From NCBI GenBank assembly GCA_024233835.1, contig JACKPC010000001.1:1798001-1862000 (forward strand): a stretch of 64,000 bases of DNA, written 5' to 3'. This DNA is from Leptospiraceae bacterium (lineage in GTDB: Bacteria; Spirochaetota; Leptospiria; Leptospirales; Leptospiraceae). Positions 1 to 9,720 of the stretch are shown in pieces (the first letter of the stretch is position 1; every line of letters starts with the position of its first letter). The notes beneath the pieces are model-generated. The model worked only from the letters and a program-made list of their open reading frames with translations, did no database searches and had not been told where the DNA came from. The position numbers were made by a program, and so were the translations under genes.

Positions 1-873
1 GGAAATACACATTCCGGCGGAAGAATTCTGGGAAGTTTCCAGGATGTTAATAAAATAGAAGCTGAGTGGAACCCGAAAGGAAGCAGTAAGAAATTCCCGG
101 TGAGTCTCTACGAAACCTATGCTTCTGAAACCAGTTCCTTTTCTATAGAACATTTTTACAAAGAAGTTAAGATACCGGCAGGCAAATCCAGTATATCTGC
201 AAAAGTGAATATTACAAATTTAAAACTTGATTCTAATATTCCGAATCGCGGAAGGGTAAATTCAATTTTATTTGATAAAGCTAAAGAGGTAGCTGCTAAT
301 AGCCTAAATATTAAACCAGAAATACTACGGAAAATAAAAGATAAAAAAGATTTAGCTTTTCAGTTGATAAATGATTTTAAAGCAAATTTGCCTGATGAGG
401 AAGACCCTTCAGCTTCGTCCGAAAAGGTTTTTCATGATCTTAGCCAGTCTTTACTTTTCAACGAAAAAGATATTTGTACTGTTGTAACGAGGTTTAATTA
501 CTATCTGGGTGGTGCTCATCCGAGCCGGAAAACCATCTTTACCGTGATTGACCTTGGGCGAGGAGAAGTTATTGATCTGGATACTTTTATTGAGTTAAAA
601 GACAAGACGCGCTTACTTCCGATTGCTGAAAAGTATTTCAAAAGAGCTATTCGTTTAGAAGCAGGGAAAAGCTATAAAGAAGCTGGTTTATTAGAAAATA
701 CTTTTAACCTGAATGATAATTTTTTTGTGAGTAAAAATGCGATAGGATTCTATTACAACCCCTATGAAATTGCTCCCTATGCTATGGGAGATATTTCTTT
801 TGTGATTCCTATTCGGGCTTTAAAAGATGAGATAAAAGGTGGTAGAATCATCAGTCTATTAGAGAATCTTTAA
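1..873 (+). CDS. DUF3298 (RsiV-type) domain protein, 5' truncated
   Basis: The frame is open from the first base, so the gene begins upstream of the window; a GTG at 100 is internal. The C-terminal half carries the signature of DUF3298 as found in RsiV and PdaC-like proteins: a GGAHP segment near the middle, a 'G.viDLDTF' strand, and near the end FYYNPYEIAPYAMG followed by a short IPI strand. These proteins are normally secreted or membrane anchored; RsiV binds lysozyme, but many homologues have no known ligand. Without the N-terminus I cannot see a signal peptide or membrane anchor. It ends tail to tail with the next gene, overlapping it by 4 bases, so no terminator fits between them. The family is fairly sure, the function is not. 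Confidence 0.75.
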   Translation, partial: GNTHSGGRILGSFQDVNKIEAEWNPKGSSKKFPVSLYETYASETSSFSIEHFYKEVKIPAGKSSISAKVNITNLKLDSNIPNRGRVNSILFDKAKEVAANSLNIKPEILRKIKDKKDLAFQLINDFKANLPDEEDPSASSEKVFHDLSQSLLFNEKDICTVVTRFNYYLGGAHPSRKTIFTVIDLGRGEVIDLDTFIELKDKTRLLPIAEKYFKRAIRLEAGKSYKEAGLLENTFNLNDNFFVSKNAIGFYYNPYEIAPYAMGDISFVIPIRALKDEIKGGRIISLLENL

Positions 874-3452
874 TTAGGAAGAAGTTCATTTAGCTCTTTT
901 TGAAATGCCTTTATCTTTGAGTGTTCGGGTTGTAGTTTAGCTAATTTCTCTATAAGTTTCATACTTCTCAAATAGTTTTTGGATGTGATATAAATTTCTA
1001 TTAGCTGTATCAGGTTTTCGATATTTTCCGGTTCTCGTAGTTTTAGCCTTTCTGCATATTGAGCGGCACTCAAAATATCTGAAGCTAAAAAGTATTCTCT
1101 GGAAGCGAAGAAAAGCATTTCATTATCTCCAGGAAATTTTTTTAAATAGAAAGAAGTTGTAATGGCTGCCAGGTTATGGCTTCTCAACTGTTCATAGGAA
1201 TAGACCAGTGTTTTTAGCCCTTCCTGATTCAGACCGAATTCTTTCTTGACTTCCGATAGGATGGAAATGGCTCCGGTATAGTCCTTATTATGGTAATGTT
1301 GAATTGCATCTTCAATTTGTTTGCTGTTTGCTTTCGGGAGTTGTTCTGAAGCATTTCCCAGATATTCAAGGCTAAGAAGGGATAGGTCATCATAGATTTC
1401 TCCACTCTGTTTGATCGACTGGAAGATACCTTTTAGAACACCATTACTCTTCTCTACATGCCTTAAAAAGAAGTCTTGATTTTCATTCATGTATTTTCTG
1501 CCGTTATTATCGGTGATTAAAATATCATCTCTACCATCTGAGCCGGTAATAATTTTATCTCCAACTTGCATTTGAAATGTTTTTACAAACAAATTGGAGT
1601 TCGTGCTGGATATGAATCCGAGTTTACGAAAATCCAGATCATTCTCCATATAAGAAGCCTTGCCATCTCTATACAATACAAGCCAGGGGTGTTCGGCATT
1701 CATGTAATAGACAAAACCATTTGACTCATCAACCAGACCGATTACCAGAGAAACGAGCATAGAACCATCAAAACTTTCAAAAATTTTATGGAGTTCTATA
1801 AAGGTACTTTTTAACCATATCTCCGGTGCCTGGTTTTGTAATAGAGAAGAGGAACGGGTTCTTTCGATAATGGATTGAAAGAGAGAACCAAGAACAATAG
1901 CTCCCCCGGCTCCCTGGATGGATTTACCCATGGCATCGGAATTTACAAAGATGATGTAACTTTCATTCTGAAGTCGAATGCGATGTGCAATGCACAGATC
2001 GCCCCCAATCTCGTAGGTTCTTTTTCTGAACTCGAATTGTTTCTTCTGTTTGAGGAATGAATCTATTTTAATTGTTTCACTATCAATCTGACTTTTACCC
2101 AGCGGAGAAATAAGAAGGCTGGTTAAAAAATAGTCTCCATCCTGTTGGACTTTTAGTTCCTGCACTCTCTGTAAGCTTTCTGCCAGTGCCCGAGTTCTTT
2201 CTTCAACTTTTTTTTCTAAGTTAGCATTTAATTCTTCAGTTTTTATTTGGAGTTCTATCAGTTTATTAGCTAAAATAAATATAATAAAAACTATAAATAT
2301 GAAGAAAGTGTATTTAGAAATTCCAATTCCCGTGTTCCAGATTAAGGAATCTAAAATATCAAAAGTTGCCGCAAAGATTATGAATAAAAAACCGACAAGG
2401 AGTCGTTTGGCGTTTGGTAATTTCGCTTTTATTGACTTTATAAAAGCATAGATAATGATAGGAAAACCGTAGATGAGGGTGATAATTTGCCAGGCATGTA
2501 GTAAATATTCAGAGATAAACATGCTGGTAAAAAGACTAAAAAAGGAAGCAGCTATACAAAAATAAGCATAGATGAAAGACAGTCTGGAAAGTTTGGCAAA
2601 AAAGAGCTCTTCAAAAAAGAAAGCAACAGAAGCTACCATCGGGTAAAGAATTATGAGTTCAATTCTTTGTATAATTTCTGTGTCGAAATTTAACTCAAAG
2701 ATAATGTTGGTTCGGGTACAAATATAGATGGCAATGGAACTTGACCAAAAACCGAAAAATAATTTACTCCTATCGCTGGTTCGTTTGTAAAATAAAAATA
2801 AATGATATAAGCCAAAGATAAGGTAGATTCCTGCCAGAACTAAAGAACTCATATCCCGGAAATAATACTTTGAATCATCATAAATACCAATAAAGTAGTT
2901 ATTACTCAGATAAAATCCGGTATGGTCAAATCTTGGATCTCCACTTAACTTTATAAGCAGGCGATTTTTTTCGGGCAATAAAAACTTCTCGGGGATTTCA
3001 TATGTTACTCCTCTTATAGTTCTGTGGAAGTCAACTGCATCTTTCTTTATGCGACCTTCTCCGGCAATGAGGTTTCCATTTATATAGATTTCAAAGACTT
3101 CTCCTATTTCGGCAAAACTGATCCCCAGTGATTTATGTTTTTCAAAGGTATTCGGGATATTAAAAAATGTGAAGAGACTATATGTGTGCAGAGATGTACG
3201 ATGAGTATAATGCTTATTCATCCAGATAGGAAAAGATTCTACTTTTTTCCAGGAATGAAAATCTTCTGTTTTACTATAATTTAGAAACGAGTCCTGAAAT
3301 TCATCTTTTATCCACCAGGTATGGGGCTGGCAGGTAGATAGTTTGCAGTCTTCAATCAGACTGATAAATTTTGAAGCATCATTTGCTTTTAAGGGAAAAT
3401 TTAAAAGCAAGAGAATAAAAAAAAGCTTTAACAGTTTTAAAATAGGTTTCAT
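870..3452 (-). CDS. 7TM-DISM receptor with SpoIIE phosphatase and TPR domains
   Basis: Predicted inner-membrane signalling protein of 860 residues. A signal peptide (1-24) is followed by a periplasmic DISM-type beta domain (about 45-190, with a DPRFDHTGFYLSN stretch), seven hydrophobic helices (about 200-395), a short coiled coil, a PP2C/SpoIIE serine phosphatase domain (about 440-690) and TPR-like helices to the end. Phosphatase metal-site counterparts are GGDLCIAH, NSDAMGK, GSDGRDD and YDDLSLL, so the domain looks active although the usual second motif (DVSGHG) is changed to DAMGKS. SpoIIE-type enzymes usually dephosphorylate anti-sigma antagonists or regulate through partner switching; no partner is in the window. 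It lies 30 bases downstream of the receiver-kinase gene on the same strand and is probably the last gene of that operon. Confidence 0.85.
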   Translation of the reverse strand: MKPILKLLKLFFILLLLNFPLKANDASKFISLIEDCKLSTCQPHTWWIKDEFQDSFLNYSKTEDFHSWKKVESFPIWMNKHYTHRTSLHTYSLFTFFNIPNTFEKHKSLGISFAEIGEVFEIYINGNLIAGEGRIKKDAVDFHRTIRGVTYEIPEKFLLPEKNRLLIKLSGDPRFDHTGFYLSNNYFIGIYDDSKYYFRDMSSLVLAGIYLIFGLYHLFLFYKRTSDRSKLFFGFWSSSIAIYICTRTNIIFELNFDTEIIQRIELIILYPMVASVAFFFEELFFAKLSRLSFIYAYFCIAASFFSLFTSMFISEYLLHAWQIITLIYGFPIIIYAFIKSIKAKLPNAKRLLVGFLFIIFAATFDILDSLIWNTGIGISKYTFFIFIVFIIFILANKLIELQIKTEELNANLEKKVEERTRALAESLQRVQELKVQQDGDYFLTSLLISPLGKSQIDSETIKIDSFLKQKKQFEFRKRTYEIGGDLCIAHRIRLQNESYIIFVNSDAMGKSIQGAGGAIVLGSLFQSIIERTRSSSLLQNQAPEIWLKSTFIELHKIFESFDGSMLVSLVIGLVDESNGFVYYMNAEHPWLVLYRDGKASYMENDLDFRKLGFISSTNSNLFVKTFQMQVGDKIITGSDGRDDILITDNNGRKYMNENQDFFLRHVEKSNGVLKGIFQSIKQSGEIYDDLSLLSLEYLGNASEQLPKANSKQIEDAIQHYHNKDYTGAISILSEVKKEFGLNQEGLKTLVYSYEQLRSHNLAAITTSFYLKKFPGDNEMLFFASREYFLASDILSAAQYAERLKLREPENIENLIQLIEIYITSKNYLRSMKLIEKLAKLQPEHSKIKAFQKELNELLPN

Positions 3453-3482
3453 GTTATTCGTATTTTTATAATTCTTAAATAT

Positions 3483-4610
3483 TTATTCTAAATCTATTGC
3501 AGGAAGTTCTATGCTGAACTCTGCACCATCATCAACATTCTGGACATAAATTTTTCCATTCATATGATTCTCAACTATATTTTTTACAATATGTAAGCCG
3601 ATTCCGGTTCCCTTTTCTCCTTTGGTACTGACATAGGCCTGGAAAAGTTTTTCAGGTAATAAGCTCGCGTCTATTCCACCGGCATTATCCCGGATAAAAA
3701 TTCTGTTATAAGATGTATGGTTTTGAAAAGAACAAATTATTGTTCTATTTGTAATAGGTATCTGATTTTGTTGAAAAGCAGCTACGGAGTTTGTAAAAAG
3801 GTTTAAAATCACATGCTTAAATTCATTTTCAAAGCCGTATGTGTTAAAATGCGTATGCTCGGTGATAAGGACTTGAATGTTATTCTGTATGAATAAATCA
3901 CTAAACATTTTGCTTACCTGTACAATGATTTCACAGGCAAGAAAGAATTTTTTTTCTTTAGAAGGTTTTAAGAATTCTCGAAAATCGTTGACGGTATCAT
4001 TCATAAAGTCGATTTGAGTTTTTAGTTGTTTTGTGAATTCTTTGCCCTCCTCGGAAATGTAATTATCAATAAGCTGACTCAATAAATATATGGTATTTAA
4101 TGGTTGTTTCCATTGATGAGCAATCACATTAATGAGTTCCCCTACAAGAGCCATCTTTTCTTGCTGTAATAATAGCTTTTCCTTAGCCGCATTTTTTTGA
4201 ATTTCAATATTTACCTGTTCTTGTAAGTTGTTTGTCAGTTTAAATAGTTCTAAATGTGTATTTACTCTTGCTAAAACCTCCTCCTGTTGGAAAGGTTTTG
4301 TTATAAAATCGACTCCCCCTTCATGAAAAGCTTTGATCTTGTTCTCAACGTCATGTAAAGCACTAATAAAAATAATTGGAATATTCGAATATTCAGGTAT
4401 ACTTTTTATTTGACGGCAGAGTGCAAATCCATCTATTTCCGGCATTATAATATCCAGAAGAATTAAATCAGGAATCTGGTTTTTTAAAATATCCAGTACG
4501 GTAGAACTATTACGGATCGCTATTACTTCAAATTCATGTTTTTCTAATAATTCTACCAGAATATGCAAGTTGTTTGGATTATCATCCACGACTAAAATAC
4601 TATTTTTCAT
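3483..4610 (-). CDS. Response regulator-histidine kinase fusion (REC-HisKA-HATPase)
   Basis: A 375-residue cytoplasmic protein with no membrane segment. The N-terminal receiver has the acidic pair in VVDDN (9-10), phospho-acceptor D53 in LLDIIMP and a conserved Lys in TKPF. A coiled linker leads to a kinase half with H165 in the HQWKQPL motif (the HisKA subgroup seen in many REC-HK fusions), an N box around LNLFTNSVAAF, and G boxes DNAGGID and GTGIGLHIV. The order suggests phosphotransfer from the hybrid kinase encoded just upstream into this receiver, which then gates its own kinase. Its ATG overlaps the stop of the upstream hybrid kinase as ATGA, so the two are translationally coupled. The output is unknown because there is no DNA-binding domain. 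Confidence 0.9.
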   Translation of the reverse strand: MKNSILVVDDNPNNLHILVELLEKHEFEVIAIRNSSTVLDILKNQIPDLILLDIIMPEIDGFALCRQIKSIPEYSNIPIIFISALHDVENKIKAFHEGGVDFITKPFQQEEVLARVNTHLELFKLTNNLQEQVNIEIQKNAAKEKLLLQQEKMALVGELINVIAHQWKQPLNTIYLLSQLIDNYISEEGKEFTKQLKTQIDFMNDTVNDFREFLKPSKEKKFFLACEIIVQVSKMFSDLFIQNNIQVLITEHTHFNTYGFENEFKHVILNLFTNSVAAFQQNQIPITNRTIICSFQNHTSYNRIFIRDNAGGIDASLLPEKLFQAYVSTKGEKGTGIGLHIVKNIVENHMNGKIYVQNVDDGAEFSIELPAIDLE

Positions 4611-6802
4611 ATCTTGACTACTCCATGTTGCAAGAAGGATATCATTTTTTCATATTCAAAGTTAGAAAGGAAGGTATGTAATTGTTTATATACTTCGGAG
4701 TGACTTTTTTGGATCGCCTCCAATAACTTTTTTATCTCTGTAATTTTTCCACTCTGACAGGCCCGAATTAAATCTGATTTATAGGAATCTGAAAGAAGAG
4801 TAAGTTTATAGTTTTTTTTATTATCTTCTTCTATATTATCTTTATAAATATATTCTACCCCCAAATAAGTCTGTAATAGCCGGTATATATCTGAATTTCG
4901 ATAGGGTTTTTTTAGAAAATCATCGCATCCGTGTTGAATAATTTCCTCCCTATCGCTTTCAAAAGCACTGGCCGTAAGGGCAATAATAATACTTTTCACA
5001 GGTAAGGACTTAATAATTTTTGTGGCTTCAATCCCATCCATTACCGGCATACGGATATCCATAAAGATTAAGTCCGGTTTAAATTCTTTAAATTTGTCAA
5101 CTGCTTCTTTTCCATTTACAGCCATTTCTGTAGATAGTCCTATTGAAATAAGCAAACTATTTAAAAGAATTCGATTTTCGTATTTATCATCTACAATTAG
5201 AATTTTATAATTTACTGTTTTATCTTTCAGTCCTATAATTTCTCTATTTTCCTGTTTATGCGGAAGTTTATCTTCGTTGGCTATCGGGGCGGAAAATTCA
5301 AAAATAAAACGACTGCCTACTCCAAGTTTACTTTCTACTTCTAAATTTCCCTTTAAAAGTTCTGCAAATTTTTTGGTTATACTTAGTCCGAGACCGGTGC
5401 CTTCAGCTATGCCTTCACTACTTTTAGCCTGCTGAAAGGGTTGGAATAGTAAGGGAAGTTCTTCTTCTGATATGCCTCTTCCGCTGTCTTCTACTTCGAA
5501 GCGAACTCTTACTTCTGAATCATTTAGCATTTCTGAATTTATTCGAAGAGAAATTCCGCCTTCATCAGTAAATTTAACTGCATTACTTAGGAGGTTCAAG
5601 AAAATCTGGCTTAGTTTTTTGGGATCGGAATAGATGTATAGGTTTTTATCCTCTTCATATTCAAAGGAGAAATGTAGATTCTTTGTCCTGGCTCGGAATT
5701 CTATCATGTCTTTTATTTCATTTATAAGATCTATAAGATTTAATACTTCGATATTGAGTTCTATTTTTCCGGCATCTATCTTTGACATATCTAATATATC
5801 ATTAATCATAGATAACAGATGTTCCGAACTTTGAAGTATGATGGTTAATTTTTGCTTTTGTTCCGGACTCAAATCGTCCTTTTTTAAAATATCCGAGAAA
5901 CCTATAATCGCATTTAAAGGGGTTCTGAGTTCATGGGACATGTGGGCTAAAAATGTACTTTTGGCTCTATTGGCTTTCTCTGCTTTTTCGGTTTCCTGCT
6001 TGAGTTCTTTCGTTCGTTCATCAACTTTTTTTTCCAGGTCTTTACTATAGTCGTTTAGTTCTAGTAACTGGGTTTTAATGGAATCGCGCATTTCGGCTAT
6101 GCTTTTTGCCAGGTTTCCGATTTCATCTTTGCTATTCATCTCTATTTGTGAATTTAGATTTCCGGCTGTAATGGAAAGGGCAGATTTTTGTAATTTGGAA
6201 ATGGGAGCGATTAGAATATTTTCTAACAAAAAGTAAGTTCCGGAGATACCAATAATAATAAGAATAAGAGTTAAGATGGATGCTTGTAGGAAACTTGTAC
6301 TGATCTGTTTGGAAATCTCTTTACTGTCAACACCTATGTCTATAGTACCCATATAGTTTTTGGATTTATCATAAACAGGTATTAAAGCGTGATAAATTGG
6401 TTTTATAAAAACTGTTTTTCGTATTCTATCTTTTAATTCAAGAAGTAAGTCTTTATCTTTTATTGGCTTATTAAAATATTCTATATTATTATGAGCTACA
6501 ATAGTTCCACTTTCGTCAATCAGGGATACATACAGAATGTCCATAGACTTTCCAATTTCGTAGAGTTCTATGCACTTAATCGATTGAACTTTTTGAATCC
6601 ATTTAATATTCTCACTGTTTTCTCTTAAATTTTGCATATCAAATTCTATTGCTTTAGAAAAAGAGGCTGCTTTTTCAGAAACAGAATTTAAAAAATTATG
6701 TTGTAAACTATAGATATGAAAGTATATGCTGATTCCGAAAATCAATATTATAAAAAAACTAATGGATAAAGCGATTTTACGTTTTATTGAGAATGAAAGC
6801 AT
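4607..6802 (-). CDS. Hybrid sensor histidine kinase (HAMP-HisKA-HATPase-REC)
   Basis: Membrane kinase of 731 residues. TM1 (about 8-30), a periplasmic sensor region (about 35-170), TM2 (about 172-195), HAMP (195-250), coiled coil, HisKA with H290 in SHELRTPLN, HATPase (about 395-510, with DSGRGIS and GTGLGLSI), and a receiver (about 530-650, VDDKYENR, MDIRMPVMDG, KKPY). The last 75 residues are a helical tail often found after such receivers. The start codon overlaps the stop of the solute-binding lipoprotein gene by one base (TAATG), which argues that the two proteins work together, the lipoprotein perhaps presenting its ligand to the periplasmic domain as LuxP does for LuxQ. That partnership is inferred from gene order only. 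Confidence 0.92.
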   Translation of the reverse strand: MLSFSIKRKIALSISFFIILIFGISIYFHIYSLQHNFLNSVSEKAASFSKAIEFDMQNLRENSENIKWIQKVQSIKCIELYEIGKSMDILYVSLIDESGTIVAHNNIEYFNKPIKDKDLLLELKDRIRKTVFIKPIYHALIPVYDKSKNYMGTIDIGVDSKEISKQISTSFLQASILTLILIIIGISGTYFLLENILIAPISKLQKSALSITAGNLNSQIEMNSKDEIGNLAKSIAEMRDSIKTQLLELNDYSKDLEKKVDERTKELKQETEKAEKANRAKSTFLAHMSHELRTPLNAIIGFSDILKKDDLSPEQKQKLTIILQSSEHLLSMINDILDMSKIDAGKIELNIEVLNLIDLINEIKDMIEFRARTKNLHFSFEYEEDKNLYIYSDPKKLSQIFLNLLSNAVKFTDEGGISLRINSEMLNDSEVRVRFEVEDSGRGISEEELPLLFQPFQQAKSSEGIAEGTGLGLSITKKFAELLKGNLEVESKLGVGSRFIFEFSAPIANEDKLPHKQENREIIGLKDKTVNYKILIVDDKYENRILLNSLLISIGLSTEMAVNGKEAVDKFKEFKPDLIFMDIRMPVMDGIEATKIIKSLPVKSIIIALTASAFESDREEIIQHGCDDFLKKPYRNSDIYRLLQTYLGVEYIYKDNIEEDNKKNYKLTLLSDSYKSDLIRACQSGKITEIKKLLEAIQKSHSEVYKQLHTFLSNFEYEKMISFLQHGVVKI

Positions 6803-8208
6803 TATTTATTCCTATTTTTGTAACTTGAACCGTTTATCATAATCTTATAAACTTTCTTGTTGGCTGTATTAAGAGTTGTTTGTATATCCGCACCATAAAA
6901 AATTTCACTAAAGGCCCTGGAAGTAATTTCTCCCACCTGACTGAACTCCGGTATACCCTGTTCGACCGAAGAAATAGTACCTTTTTTTAGTATCCAGCGA
7001 ACGGAGCGAATTAATCCCGGTGCGTTTAAATGCTGATAGGCATTGGATTCCCAGATAGACATTCTTGCCGGTGCTCCTCCTGATTTTAAGAGCTTTGCTG
7101 TTTCTTTAGAAGTAGCCCATTGTATAAAAAGCCAGGTGGCTCCTTTATTTTTTGAAGAACTATTGATTGCAAATGACCAGGCCCAGGGGTTTGTTTCTCT
7201 CGATACCGGGCCTCCGGGAGTAATATGGGCATCCCACTTATCCCAGATGGGTGATTTCTCCGGGCTATCAATTTCTGAAAAAAAGTGAGATGCTAAAATA
7301 GTAGAAGCTAATTTACCTATTTTGAATAGTTCTCGAATTTCATAAAAATGTAATGTTCGTGCATCGGGTGGATTTCCATAGCCCGTTACCATTTCCTTAT
7401 AAACTTTTAATGCTTGATTAGCTTCCTTAGAGTTAAAGATCGGCAAATACTCTTTGTTGAGTATATCTCCTCCGTAAGCCCTGATAGTGGGAATGATGGT
7501 CCAGGTGTTATCACCGAGTCCGGGTCTTGCTCTGGTTGCGAAAGCGTATACATCTTTGATTCCATCTTTTTCCATTGCAGCCTGTAATTTCTTTTTCATC
7601 AAAATCACATCTTCATAGGTATTGGGAATGGATATATTATATTTCTTGAATAAATCTTTACGATAAAAGAAGATAGGAGCCGAAAAGTCAAAGGGTATGG
7701 AGAGTAGTTTTGAGTTTTTTTTACATAGCACTAAACTTTGCTTGCTGATGTCTTTAAAATCATACCAATCGAAATCTGTGAGTTCAGGATTATGAATGTA
7801 CGGATATAAATCTTCTAACCATCCATGTTGTTCGGCTTCACCTAAGAAAATAACACCTACAGGAAGGATGTCATAGATACCCGCTCTGGCGGTTAAATCT
7901 ATACGGATTACTTTTCGCATTCGCATTTGTTCCATATTTTGATAGCCAATTTGCATTCCAGTTAACTCTTCAAAAATGGGTAATATAGGTTTGAGTGCGG
8001 TAAAGGCCGGCTGGGCATCGGCAAGAATGGAAAGAGTTGTTCCCTGAAACTGTTTCCAGTTAATTTTTGATTTTTGCCAGGGACTGAGATCGTGAGAACT
8101 TATTTTTTTTAAAATAGATTTGGAGTTTTTCGGGATGGATATAGTCCTGTCCGTTTCTTTTTTACAAGAAAGAAAAAAAAGGGAAAGTACGATAAAAAAG
8201 CGAAGCAT
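6802..8208 (-). CDS. ABC-type (family 1) solute-binding lipoprotein
   Basis: A 468-residue lipoprotein: a short hydrophobic leader ends in the lipobox FLSC at residues 12-15, followed by KKE. The mature protein has the layout of family-1 (maltose/sugar type) extracellular binding proteins, including FSAPIFFYRKDLFKKYNI, the GPVSRETNPWAWSFAI stretch and AWxFIQWATSKE near the C-terminus. It would sit on the periplasmic face of a membrane and bind a sugar-like or other small ligand. No permease or ATPase genes are near it; the downstream genes are a hybrid kinase (1-base overlap), a receiver-kinase and a SpoIIE phosphatase. I therefore infer a sensory rather than transport role. It is divergent from pdxA, with 83 bases between the two start codons. 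Confidence 0.85.
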   Translation of the reverse strand: MLRFFIVLSLFFLSCKKETDRTISIPKNSKSILKKISSHDLSPWQKSKINWKQFQGTTLSILADAQPAFTALKPILPIFEELTGMQIGYQNMEQMRMRKVIRIDLTARAGIYDILPVGVIFLGEAEQHGWLEDLYPYIHNPELTDFDWYDFKDISKQSLVLCKKNSKLLSIPFDFSAPIFFYRKDLFKKYNISIPNTYEDVILMKKKLQAAMEKDGIKDVYAFATRARPGLGDNTWTIIPTIRAYGGDILNKEYLPIFNSKEANQALKVYKEMVTGYGNPPDARTLHFYEIRELFKIGKLASTILASHFFSEIDSPEKSPIWDKWDAHITPGGPVSRETNPWAWSFAINSSSKNKGATWLFIQWATSKETAKLLKSGGAPARMSIWESNAYQHLNAPGLIRSVRWILKKGTISSVEQGIPEFSQVGEITSRAFSEIFYGADIQTTLNTANKKVYKIMINGSSYKNRNK

Positions 8209-8291
8209 TTTTTATATTTAGTGCTAACGTAAATCTAAAGTAAACAAGTTTTTTTCTTTACAGTATGAAATAATTTACTGAAATACTGTTT

Positions 8292-9224
8292 ATGCAAGAA
8301 TTTCTTAAGCCTCTTCTTATTACGGAGGGGGACCCTGCCGGAGTCGGAAGGGAAATATTTAAAGCCTCTATTTCTACTCTAAAGCTTCTTTCGGAAAAAA
8401 GACAGATCATTTATATAGGTTATAAAGAACCTGTAGAAAGAGATGTATGCCAGACCTTTTCTTTTCAATCGGGAAATGGACTTTTCTTCTATCCGCTTAC
8501 GGTGAATAGAAGAAATAAAGAGATAAACCCCGGTGAGCCCTCTGAATTGAGTGGGAACTTAGCATTGGAGAGTTTGCGGGCTGCCATTCAAATACAGAAA
8601 CAAATTGGTGGAAACATGATTACTCTGCCTTTAAGTAAAGAATGGGTAATTCGTTCGGGAGAGACTACTTTTTCGGGACATACGGAATTTTTACGGGATG
8701 CCTATCAGACTCAAACTTTTATGATGATGACAGGACCGCGTTTTAAAGTGATTCCGCTCAGTACGCATATTCCCTTTGTAAAGGTTCCTTCAGTCCTTCA
8801 AAAATTTCCAACAGGGAATCTTGCAAGAGTCTTGAAAGAAACTTCTCTTTATAGAGGTGGAAACATTGCTTTTTGTGGACTTAACCCACATGCTGGTGAG
8901 AATGGAAAAATCGGACAGGAAGAAGAGGAAATCTTGCAACCTATGATTAACACTTTACGTGCTGCAGGTTTGCCCGTAGAAGGACCACTTTCTGCTGATG
9001 GAGTATTTATTCCTGAAAAAATAGGAAAATACGAAATTATTCTTGCCTGCTATCACGATCAGGGGCTTATTCCATTTAAAGCCCTCGAGGGAAAGAAGGG
9101 TGTGAATATTACTCTTGGTTTAGATTTTATTCGGGTTTCACCGGATCACGGAACGGCTTTTGATATAGCCGGAAAAGGACTTGCCAGTCCTCAAAGCTTT
9201 TTAGAATGTTTACAGTATTGCTAA
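8292..9224 (+). CDS. pdxA: 4-hydroxythreonine-4-phosphate dehydrogenase PdxA
   Basis: Catalyses NAD-dependent oxidation of 4-phosphohydroxy-L-threonine in the DXP-dependent pyridoxal 5'-phosphate pathway; the product is condensed by PdxJ. The protein starts with the family motif TEGDPAGVGREI and contains GHTEFL (metal-binding His), CGLNPHAGENG (second metal His), GPLSADG, CYHDQGLIPFK (third metal His) and the C-terminal VSPDHGTAFDIAGK. At 310 residues it is slightly shorter than the E. coli enzyme (about 329) but every catalytic block is present. The ATG has no strong Shine-Dalgarno. A small membrane protein gene begins one base after its stop, so the two are probably co-transcribed. Confidence 0.96.
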   Translation: MQEFLKPLLITEGDPAGVGREIFKASISTLKLLSEKRQIIYIGYKEPVERDVCQTFSFQSGNGLFFYPLTVNRRNKEINPGEPSELSGNLALESLRAAIQIQKQIGGNMITLPLSKEWVIRSGETTFSGHTEFLRDAYQTQTFMMMTGPRFKVIPLSTHIPFVKVPSVLQKFPTGNLARVLKETSLYRGGNIAFCGLNPHAGENGKIGQEEEEILQPMINTLRAAGLPVEGPLSADGVFIPEKIGKYEIILACYHDQGLIPFKALEGKKGVNITLGLDFIRVSPDHGTAFDIAGKGLASPQSFLECLQYC

Positions 9225-9225
9225 T

Positions 9226-9657
9226 ATGAATTTTTTAGAACAAATTATTTTTCCTCTTTTTATTCTCTGGGCCCTGGGTGCAATTCTTGCGTTTTTCAGG
9301 AGAGATTTGGACTTTATCTGGAAGGCTTTTTTTCTTTTAATATTTTTCTTTTATTTTATTCTATTTTATGAAGATATTTTTAGAGGATATTTTCGTCTTA
9401 TAAATAGTTATCCGCATGAATTGATCGGGTATATTTCCGGTATAGGTAAGGTATATTTCTTTGCTTTGCTATTTCTATGGCCGATAACTCTTATTCGGAT
9501 TTTTTACTCAGCATCCGGACATTTAAGCCATCTTTCTATTCGAGTCCTGGTTTACTCGACTCTTTTTTATTGGTTTTGTTATGGAATCTGGCTGGTCTTT
9601 CACAATCAGATGGATAGATTTTTTAGTTATAAGTTGATTGAGTTCTTAAAACTTTAA
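9226..9657 (+). CDS. Small integral membrane protein, function unknown
   Basis: I do not recognise a family. The 143-residue product is mostly hydrophobic, with four probable transmembrane helices at about 8-24, 31-50, 70-92 and 108-128, aromatic-rich (many Phe, Tyr and Trp), with a basic RRD turn after the first helix. The ATG follows the pdxA stop (TAA) after a single base, so it is read by translational coupling and shares pdxA's transcript. Nothing in it suggests an enzymatic activity; a structural or transport-accessory role is possible but unsupported. Confidence 0.75.
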   Translation: MNFLEQIIFPLFILWALGAILAFFRRDLDFIWKAFFLLIFFFYFILFYEDIFRGYFRLINSYPHELIGYISGIGKVYFFALLFLWPITLIRIFYSASGHLSHLSIRVLVYSTLFYWFCYGIWLVFHNQMDRFFSYKLIEFLKL

Positions 9658-9720
9658 AGCTATTTACACATTCGAAGATATGTATGCAGCTGATAGTCTG
9701 TTTTTATGGAGATGTATTCG

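Noticed and set aside
7043..7288. Plus-strand frame inside the solute-binding protein gene
   Set aside because: Antisense shadow of a well-supported gene; the same applies to the frames at 32256-32657, 34244-34621, 46594-47064 and 58729-59028.
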